Below are positions 32,539 through 38,577 of a stretch of DNA of 38,577 nucleotides, one piece after another (position 1 is the stretch's first letter; every line of letters begins with the position of its first letter). Origin of the DNA: an uncultured Pelagibacteraceae bacterium (GTDB lineage Bacteria; Pseudomonadota; Alphaproteobacteria; Pelagibacterales; Pelagibacteraceae); the NCBI GenBank assembly GCA_902593845.1, contig CACJJV010000011.1, forward strand, positions 1 to 38,577, read 5' to 3'. Both the position numbers and the translations under genes were made by a program. The notes under the pieces were generated by a model, which was not told the origin of the DNA, searched no databases, and saw only the letters and a program-made list of their open reading frames with translations.

Positions 32539-33859
32539 GGATCAAGATAGAATTTTTCAAAATTTATATAACGATTTGGGTTCAGATTTAACTTCAGCTC
32601 AAAATAGAGGTGATTGGGTAAATACAAAAGAAATTACTGAAAAAGGTAGAGACTGGATCATAAATGAAATCAAAGACTCTCAATTAAGAGGAAGAGGGGG
32701 AGCAGGTTTTCCTACAGGTCTTAAGTGGTCATTTGCACCAAAAGAAATTGGATCTAGACCTCACTACCTTGTTATTAATGGTGATGAGTCAGAGCCAGGT
32801 ACCTGTAAAGATAGAGATATCTTAAGGTTTGAACCACATAAACTCATTGAGGGTTGTTTAATAGCTTCATACGCAATCCAAGCACATGTTTGTTATATTT
32901 ATATAAGAGGTGAGTATTTTGTGGATGGACAAAAACTTCAATCCGCGATTGACGAAGCTTATGAAAAAAAATTAATTGGAAAAAATGCGGCTGGAACTGG
33001 ATGGGATTTAGATATTTATATACATTATGGTGCAGGAGCTTATATCTGTGGAGAAGAGACAGCATTACTCGAGAGCATTGAAGGTAATAAAGGTCAGCCA
33101 AGATTAAAACCACCTTTCCCGGCATTAATCGGTTTGTACGGATGTCCAACGATAATCAATAATGTTGAGACCATAGCTGTAGTTCCAACAATTCTAAGAA
33201 GAGGTGGTAAATGGTTTGCCTCCTTGGGTAGAGAAAAAAATACTGGTACTAAAATATTTTGTATTTCTGGAAATGTAAATAATCCATGTAATGTTGAGGA
33301 GGAAATGAACATACCTTTGAAAGAATTAATAGAAGTCCATGCAGGAGGTGTAATAGGTGGATGGGATAATTTACAAGCTGTTATACCTGGAGGATCTTCA
33401 ATGCCACTTATTCCCAAAGAAAAGTGTGAAACACTGACAATGGATTTTGACTCTTTAGTTGCTGAAAAAAGTGGGCTAGGTACAGCAGGAGTAGTCGTTA
33501 TAAATAAAGATCAAGACATAATTAAATGTATGGCAAGAATAGCTAGATTCTATAAGCATGAAAGTTGTGGTCAATGTACACCTTGTAGAGAGGGTTCAGG
33601 GTGGATGTGGAGAATGCTTGAAAGAATGGCTAAAGGAGAGGCTTCAAAAGATGAAATTGAAATGCTAGGTGATGTAACTAAACAAATTGAAGGTCATACA
33701 ATATGTGCATTTGGTGAGGGATCATCTTGGCCTGTTCAAGGTTTGTTAAGACATTTTAAAGATGAAATTAAAAAAAGAAATAATTTTGATCCAATTGTAA
33801 AAGAAACTCAGAATATTCCTTATTTGGTGGATCAACACTTGTTAGATAAGAATGCTTAA
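32531..33859 (+). CDS. nuoF: NADH-quinone oxidoreductase subunit F
   Basis: 442 residues, the 51-kDa subunit that binds NADH and FMN and holds [4Fe-4S] cluster N3. NADH/FMN glycine-rich motif [15 protein letters not shown] (52-66), [14 protein letters not shown] (83-95), [19 protein letters not shown], and the N3 motif [12 protein letters not shown] with a further Cys in [16 protein letters not shown]. Length is normal. The start overlaps the end of nuoE in an ATGCTTAA string, and its own end overlaps nuoG in the same way. Confidence 0.97.
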   Translation: MLKDQDRIFQNLYNDLGSDLTSAQNRGDWVNTKEITEKGRDWIINEIKDSQLRGRGGAGFPTGLKWSFAPKEIGSRPHYLVINGDESEPGTCKDRDILRFEPHKLIEGCLIASYAIQAHVCYIYIRGEYFVDGQKLQSAIDEAYEKKLIGKNAAGTGWDLDIYIHYGAGAYICGEETALLESIEGNKGQPRLKPPFPALIGLYGCPTIINNVETIAVVPTILRRGGKWFASLGREKNTGTKIFCISGNVNNPCNVEEEMNIPLKELIEVHAGGVIGGWDNLQAVIPGGSSMPLIPKEKCETLTMDFDSLVAEKSGLGTAGVVVINKDQDIIKCMARIARFYKHESCGQCTPCREGSGWMWRMLERMAKGEASKDEIEMLGDVTKQIEGHTICAFGEGSSWPVQGLLRHFKDEIKKRNNFDPIVKETQNIPYLVDQHLLDKNA

Positions 33860-35885
33860 ATTAAAAGTAAACGATATAGAAGTTGAAGTCGAAGAAGGTT
33901 TGACTGTTCTACAAGCTTGTGAAAAAGCTGGAGTTGAAATTCCAAGATTTTGCTATCATGAAAAATTATCAATTGCTGGAAATTGCAGAATGTGTCTGGT
34001 TGAGATGGAAAAATCTCCAAAACCTATAGCCTCTTGTGCAATGCCTGCTGCTGAGGGTATGGTTATAAAAACAAATACTCCCAAAATAGAAAAATCTAGA
34101 AAGGGTGTAATGGAATTTTTATTAGCAAATCATCCTTTGGATTGTCCTGTTTGTGACCAAGGTGGTGAATGTGACCTTCAAGATCAGTCAATGTTTTATG
34201 GAATTGATAAATCTAGATTTAAAGAGAATAAAAGAGCAGTTCCTGATAAAAACATGGGTCCACTTATTAAGACCCAGATGACCAGATGTATTCATTGCAC
34301 GAGATGCATTAGATTTGCAACAGAAATTGCTGGTGTGCCTGAATTAGGTGCAATAGGTAGAGGTGAAGATATGCAAATCACAACATACTTAGAAAAATCA
34401 ATACAGTCAGAATTATCAGGTAATGTAATAGATCTTTGCCCTGTAGGAGCCCTTACGTCTAAACCTTATGTGTTTGAAGCAAGACCCTGGGAGTTAAAAA
34501 AAACTGAGACTATTGATGTAATGGATGCTGTTGGATCAAATATAAGAGTAGACACATATGACTGGGAGGTAAAAAGGGTACTACCAGTAATCAATGAGGA
34601 TATAAATGAGGAATGGATATCTGATAAAACAAGATATGCTTGTGATGGCCTTTTAAATCAAAGATTAGATACACCATATATAAAATATAATAATAAGTTT
34701 GAAAAAGCTTCATGGGATGAAGTTTTTAAAATTATAAAATCAAAAATACAAAATACCGACAAAGATAAAATTGCTGGATTTGTAGGTGATCTGATAAATA
34801 TGGAGGCTAGCTACATTTTTAAAGAATTTTTAGAGAGATCTATAGATACAAAAAACTATGAGTCAAGATCATCCGATATGTTTATTGACAGCTCTAAAAG
34901 AGAAAACTATTTATTCAATTCAACGATTAATGGTATTGAGGAGTCAGATTTTATTCTGTTAATTGGCACTAATCCAAGATTTGAAGCCACAATGCTAAAT
35001 GCAAGAATTCGAAAAGCTTATCTTAAAAATAAAGTTAAAATTTTTTCTTTAAATGATGTGGGTGATCTAACATATCCTTATCAAAGCCTTGATGGAAAAA
35101 CTCAAACAATCAAAGATATTTTTGAAAATAAAAATGCACTTTCAAAAGAAATTATTGATTCTCAAAAACCATTAATAATATTTGGAGAGTCGTTTTTAAA
35201 ATCTAAGTCAGCTGAATTTTTATTTAATTCATTAAAAAACTTTTTGTTGAATAATAATAAATTTACTGATGATTGGAGCCCTTTTAATTTTTTACCTTCT
35301 GATGCAGCTACGGTTGGAAATTTAGATCTTGATGTAATTGACAAAAAAAACGAATTATTAAAAAAACTCAATGAAAATAAATTTGATTTAGTTTTTTTAA
35401 TGGGACAAGATAATCTTAAATTTAATAAAAAAAATGAGTTTATAATTTATGTAGGAAGCCATGGGGATAATGGTGCAGAACTAGCAGATATTATTTTACC
35501 AGGAGCAGCTTACACAGAACAATCAGGTCATTATACTAATTTAGAAGGCAAATTACAAAAAGCTTATAAAGCATCATACCCACCAGGTGATGCTAAAGAA
35601 GATTGGGAAATTATAAATAACCTTGCCGAGCTTATGAATAATAGAAAACTCTTTAACGATAAAGATGAGTTAGAGAGCAGTATGTTTAATTATTTGAATT
35701 TAAAAAAAGAAAAACAAGAAAACTTTTCTAACACTAAAGTAGATTTAAGAAATTTTGAAGATGAAATCCTTAAAATAATATACAAGGATTATTATTTTTC
35801 AAATGTAATTGCACGTTCATCAAAAACAATGTTGAATTGTAATAATTCTAAATTAGAAATTAAACGAACTGGCACTGAAGGATAA
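33852..35885 (+). CDS. nuoG: NADH-quinone oxidoreductase subunit G
   Basis: 677 residues, 75-kDa subunit with three Fe-S clusters. N1b [2Fe-2S] uses Cys34, Cys45, Cys48 and Cys62; N5 uses His94, Cys98, Cys101 and Cys107; N4 uses Cys146, Cys149, Cys152 and Cys196. The CxxCxxxC set of the extra cluster N7 found in E. coli is absent, as in mitochondria and other alphaproteobacteria. The C-terminal half is a molybdopterin-oxidoreductase-like domain without metal ligands, Lys- and Asn-rich and less conserved here, still with the [21 protein letters not shown] pattern. nuoH follows after 3 bases. Confidence 0.96.
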   Translation: MLKLKVNDIEVEVEEGLTVLQACEKAGVEIPRFCYHEKLSIAGNCRMCLVEMEKSPKPIASCAMPAAEGMVIKTNTPKIEKSRKGVMEFLLANHPLDCPVCDQGGECDLQDQSMFYGIDKSRFKENKRAVPDKNMGPLIKTQMTRCIHCTRCIRFATEIAGVPELGAIGRGEDMQITTYLEKSIQSELSGNVIDLCPVGALTSKPYVFEARPWELKKTETIDVMDAVGSNIRVDTYDWEVKRVLPVINEDINEEWISDKTRYACDGLLNQRLDTPYIKYNNKFEKASWDEVFKIIKSKIQNTDKDKIAGFVGDLINMEASYIFKEFLERSIDTKNYESRSSDMFIDSSKRENYLFNSTINGIEESDFILLIGTNPRFEATMLNARIRKAYLKNKVKIFSLNDVGDLTYPYQSLDGKTQTIKDIFENKNALSKEIIDSQKPLIIFGESFLKSKSAEFLFNSLKNFLLNNNKFTDDWSPFNFLPSDAATVGNLDLDVIDKKNELLKKLNENKFDLVFLMGQDNLKFNKKNEFIIYVGSHGDNGAELADIILPGAAYTEQSGHYTNLEGKLQKAYKASYPPGDAKEDWEIINNLAELMNNRKLFNDKDELESSMFNYLNLKKEKQENFSNTKVDLRNFEDEILKIIYKDYYFSNVIARSSKTMLNCNNSKLEIKRTGTEG

Positions 35886-35888
35886 ATC

Positions 35889-36887
35889 ATGGAATATATA
35901 AATTTAGTTTTTGAGGAGGTTTACAAAATCCTCTTCCTTCTTGTCCCAGTTTTAGTTTCTGTTGCCATGATTGTTTGGTTAGATAGAAGAGTTTGGGCTT
36001 TTGTTCAAAAAAGACAGGGTCCAAATGTTGTTGGTCCATTTGGTTTATTACAATCATTAGCGGATGCTTTAAAATATATTTTTAAAGAAGTCATAATTCC
36101 GGCTAGCTCTAATAAGATTATTTTTATTTTAGCTCCAATTATTACAATGACTTTAGCTTTAATAGCATGGGCAGTCATACCTTTTGGAGAAAATCAGGTT
36201 TTAGCTAACATAAATGTTGGAATTCTTTATATCTTTGCCGTTTCTTCTCTTGGAGTTTATGGAATTATCATGGGGGGTTGGGCTTCCAATTCCAAATATC
36301 CTTTTTTAGGCTCAATAAGATCTGCGGCGCAAATGGTTTCTTATGAGGTTTCAATTGGTATAATCATCATCAATGTCCTATTGTGTGTAGGATCATTAAA
36401 TTTAAGTGATATCGTTTTAGCCCAGCAAAATATTTGGTTCATAATTCCTTTATTTCCAATGTTTGTAATATTTTTTATTTCCGCTTTAGCAGAAACAAAT
36501 CGACCACCGTTCGATTTACCTGAAGCCGAAGCAGAATTAGTTGCTGGATATCAAACTGAATATTCTGGTATGATGTATGCAATGTTCTGGTTAGGAGAGT
36601 ATGCAAATATTTTATTGATGTGTGCTTTAGGATCGATTTTATTTTTGGGGGGCTGGCTTTCACCTATTGATTTATATCCATTTAATTTGATACCAGGTGC
36701 TATTTGGTTAATTTTAAAAATATTACTTTTATTTATTTTATTTGCATTAGTTAAAGCAGTTGTACCAAGATATAGATATGATCAATTAATGAGATTGGGT
36801 TGGAAAATATTCCTTCCATTTTCTCTAACCTATGTTGTTTTGACTGCTAGTTACTTATTTTATTTTAATCTTTTACCCTCACTCTAA
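35889..36887 (+). CDS. nuoH: NADH-quinone oxidoreductase subunit H
   Basis: 332 residues with eight hydrophobic helices. This is the membrane subunit that forms the entrance to the quinone chamber. It is identified by [21 protein letters not shown] near the N-terminus (about 30-50) and by [20 protein letters not shown], the invariant charged loop, with YQTEYSGM following. Length is standard. The stop codon is directly followed by the nuoI start. Confidence 0.97.
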   Translation: MEYINLVFEEVYKILFLLVPVLVSVAMIVWLDRRVWAFVQKRQGPNVVGPFGLLQSLADALKYIFKEVIIPASSNKIIFILAPIITMTLALIAWAVIPFGENQVLANINVGILYIFAVSSLGVYGIIMGGWASNSKYPFLGSIRSAAQMVSYEVSIGIIIINVLLCVGSLNLSDIVLAQQNIWFIIPLFPMFVIFFISALAETNRPPFDLPEAEAELVAGYQTEYSGMMYAMFWLGEYANILLMCALGSILFLGGWLSPIDLYPFNLIPGAIWLILKILLLFILFALVKAVVPRYRYDQLMRLGWKIFLPFSLTYVVLTASYLFYFNLLPSL

Positions 36888-37373
36888 ATGAAAATTACAA
36901 GATTTTTAAAAACAATATTAATGGTCGATTTTGTGACAGGCTTATTAATTGCTTTAAAAGAAATATTTAAAACAAAAAAAACAATAAATTATCCTTTTGA
37001 AAAAGGAAAAATTAGCCCAAGATTTAGAGGAGAACATGCACTTAGAAGATATCCAAATGGCGAAGAGAGATGTATAGCATGTAAGTTATGTGAAGCAGTC
37101 TGTCCAGCGCAAGCAATTACAATCGAGTCAGCTGAAAGATCTGATGGAAGCAGAAAAACTACGCGTTATGATATTGACATGATGAAATGTATTTATTGTG
37201 GTTTATGTGAAGAGTCATGCCCTGTAGATGCAATAGTTCAAGGTCCAAATTTTGAATTTTCAACAGAAACAAGAGAAGAGCTTTATTATACTAAAGAAAA
37301 ACTTCTAGATAATGGTGATAGATGGGAAAATATTTTAGCAGCGAATATAAAATCAGACAATCCTTATAGGTAA
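36888..37373 (+). CDS. nuoI: NADH-quinone oxidoreductase subunit I
   Basis: 161 residues, the ferredoxin-like 23-kDa subunit. Two 4Fe-4S motifs: Cys62, 65, 68 and 72 ([12 protein letters not shown]) and Cys101, 104, 107 and 111 ([12 protein letters not shown]), binding clusters N6a and N6b that pass electrons to N2. The N-terminal helix (about 1-25) is amphipathic and binds the membrane arm. The [16 protein letters not shown] stretch before the first cluster is a family signature. Confidence 0.97.
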   Translation: MKITRFLKTILMVDFVTGLLIALKEIFKTKKTINYPFEKGKISPRFRGEHALRRYPNGEERCIACKLCEAVCPAQAITIESAERSDGSRKTTRYDIDMMKCIYCGLCEESCPVDAIVQGPNFEFSTETREELYYTKEKLLDNGDRWENILAANIKSDNPYR

Positions 37374-37377
37374 ATTT

Positions 37378-38013
37378 ATGGTGGCTCATGCAATATTTTT
37401 TTACGTTTTTTCGATTATTGCAGTTATTTCAGCCATCATGGTTACAGTTTCAAAAAATACCGTACACTCAGTTTTTTTTTTAATATTAGATTTTATCAGT
37501 ATTTCATGTCTCTTTATAATGATTGGAGCGGAGTTTTTAGGAATGATAATGCTAATTGTATATGTCGGTGCAGTAGCAGTTTTATTCTTATTCGTTGTGA
37601 TGATGCTAAATGTTGCCCAACAAAAAAATCAGTGGTTTAATTCTGAGGTAACTTCTTCTGGTCATATTCCAGTAGGTTTAATTATAAGCACAATTATTTT
37701 TTTTGAATTAATTATTGTTGTAGGTGGTTGGAAATATAAACCTGAATTATCTAATCCAAATACTAATCAAATTTCTAATGAAATAAGTAATACACACTCA
37801 TTAGGTCAGGTTTTGTATACTGATTATATTCATATTTTTCAAATTAGTGGAATGATATTATTAATTGCGATGATAGGTGCAATTGTTCTTACTTTTAGAC
37901 GAAGAGAAGGAGTAAAAACACAAAGTTATTTGAAACAAATTTCTAGAGAAAGGTCTGAAGGTATTGAAGTTTTAGAAGTTCAATCAAATAAAGGAGTAAA
38001 GATAGATGACTGA
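37378..38013 (+). CDS. nuoJ: NADH-quinone oxidoreductase subunit J
   Basis: 211 residues, five membrane helices. Small membrane subunit next to NuoA and NuoK. Motifs are [20 protein letters not shown] in helix 2 and [28 protein letters not shown] in helix 3, which carries the pi-bulge Tyr region. The hydrophilic end after the last helix ([22 protein letters not shown]) is longer than in some relatives but common. It overlaps nuoK by 8 bases. Confidence 0.95.
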   Translation: MVAHAIFFYVFSIIAVISAIMVTVSKNTVHSVFFLILDFISISCLFIMIGAEFLGMIMLIVYVGAVAVLFLFVVMMLNVAQQKNQWFNSEVTSSGHIPVGLIISTIIFFELIIVVGGWKYKPELSNPNTNQISNEISNTHSLGQVLYTDYIHIFQISGMILLIAMIGAIVLTFRRREGVKTQSYLKQISRERSEGIEVLEVQSNKGVKIDD

Positions 38014-38317
38014 AATTGGATTAGGACATTATCTTACTTTAGGAGCAGTTATTTTTAGTATTGGTGTTATTGGAATCTTTCTAAATAGAAAAAATATTAT
38101 TGTAATTTTAATGAGTATTGAGCTGATATTGTTAGCTGTGAACATTAATCTAGTATCGTTTTCTATTTATCTAGGCGATTTAACTGGTCAAGTTTTTACA
38201 TTATTTATTTTAACTGTTGCGGCTGCTGAGGCAGCGATTGGTCTTGCTATAATAGTAGTCTATTACAGAAATGCAGGAACTATAAGAGTTGAAGAGATAG
38301 ATAAATTAAAAGGATAA
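38006..38317 (+). CDS. nuoK: NADH-quinone oxidoreductase subunit K
   Basis: 103 residues, three membrane helices. Complex I membrane subunit in the proton path. The conserved helix-2 Glu lies in [18 protein letters not shown], and the second conserved acidic residue is in [15 protein letters not shown]-terminal [23 protein letters not shown] is typical. The start is within the nuoJ end (ATGACTGA). nuoL begins one base after its stop. Confidence 0.96.
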   Translation: MTEIGLGHYLTLGAVIFSIGVIGIFLNRKNIIVILMSIELILLAVNINLVSFSIYLGDLTGQVFTLFILTVAAAEAAIGLAIIVVYYRNAGTIRVEEIDKLKG

Positions 38318-38318
38318 A

Positions 38319-38577
38319 ATGGAAATTTCAATTTTAGCATTACCATTAATTGCTTCAATTATATCTGGATTTTTTGGTAAATTTATAGGTGATAGAAATT
38401 CTGAGATAGTTACAAGTTTATTAGTATCTATATCAGCTGTTCTTTCTGCAATTGTATTTTATGAAGTAATTTTTAATCAATACGAGGAAAATATCAAAAT
38501 TGCTACATGGATTAATTCTGGATCACTAGAGGTAAATTGGTCAATGAAAATTGATGCATTATCATCAGTGATGTTAG
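38319..38577 (+). CDS. nuoL: NADH-quinone oxidoreductase subunit L, 5' part only
   Basis: 86 codons to the right edge. ATG at 38319, one base after the nuoK stop. The visible part reads MEISILALPLIASIISGFFG, a hydrophobic first helix, then a second helix (SLLVSISAVLSAIVFYEVIF), and ends in the loop INSGSLEVNWSMKIDALSSVML, which is the typical NuoL/ND5 N-terminus before helix 3 (W....L..DALS.VM). This is the distal antiporter-like proton-pumping subunit. The position after nuoK is as expected. Confidence 0.93.
   Translation, partial: MEISILALPLIASIISGFFGKFIGDRNSEIVTSLLVSISAVLSAIVFYEVIFNQYEENIKIATWINSGSLEVNWSMKIDALSSVML

Noticed and set aside
32844..33417. Two overlapping minus-strand open frames of 101 and 107 codons within nuoF
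   Set aside because: Both lie inside the well-conserved nuoF gene on the other strand, and show no domain or start signal of their own.
1..38577. CRISPR array, insertion sequence, toxin-antitoxin or phage module
   Set aside because: No regularly spaced repeats, transposase, nuclease or phage-like gene was seen on reading both strands.

Overview
The window is AT-rich (roughly 30% GC by eye) and very compact, with most neighbouring genes touching or overlapping. The gene content points to an alphaproteobacterium of the SAR11/Candidatus Pelagibacter type. Evidence for this is the trigger factor-clpP-clpX-lon cluster, a 14-subunit-type nuo operon whose NuoG lacks the extra N7 cluster cysteines, two TRAP transporters with highly hydrophobic DctM subunits, tRNA genes with encoded CCA, and intergenic spaces of a few bases. 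The taxonomic call is inference from content and style, not a database match.

Layout. (1) 1-3484, minus strand: a tight operon of a GMC flavin oxidoreductase, a TerC-type membrane protein, an SDR dehydrogenase and an M23 peptidase that runs off the left edge. (2) 3618-8973, plus strand, divergent from it: a TakP-like TRAP transporter (binding protein, hairpin terminator, DctQ, DctM), an NCS1 permease and a second SDR, probably one uptake and oxidation unit. (3) 8970-12645: small housekeeping and unknown genes on both strands, including a DUF3047 lipoprotein-like or periplasmic protein, ybgC, a family 5 uracil-DNA glycosylase, a periplasmic histidine phosphatase, a DUF1289 protein, and four small ORFs of 41-57 codons that conventional length cutoffs would miss. 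(4) 12735-18682: tRNA-Leu(UAG) followed after 10 bases by tig, then clpP, clpX and lon, the protein quality-control block. (5) 18805-28894: a metabolic block with a second TRAP transporter, a crotonase-like protein, a class III CoA-transferase, a YdiJ-like FAD/Fe-S 2-hydroxyacid dehydrogenase, a mandelate-racemase-type enolase superfamily enzyme and a serine-glyoxylate type aminotransferase. (6) 29000-38577: tRNA-Val(UAC), tRNA-Asp(GUC) and nuoA to nuoL (nuoL cut by the right edge), encoding respiratory complex I.

How it fits together. In many alphaproteobacteria lon is followed by hupB, tRNA-Val, tRNA-Asp and nuoA. Here the same end points are present but hupB is absent and a roughly 10 kb carboxylate-uptake and catabolism block lies between them, which is the most interesting large-scale feature. 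Both TRAP operons carry a strong 10-bp, 5-nt-loop hairpin between the binding protein and the membrane subunits, suggesting a common way to make much more binding protein than permease. No CRISPR array, insertion sequence, integrase, phage gene or defence system was seen. Most genes belong to known families, and the possible novelty lies in the substrate and pathway of the inserted block and in the unnamed small proteins. There is no gene-free stretch longer than about 220 bases.
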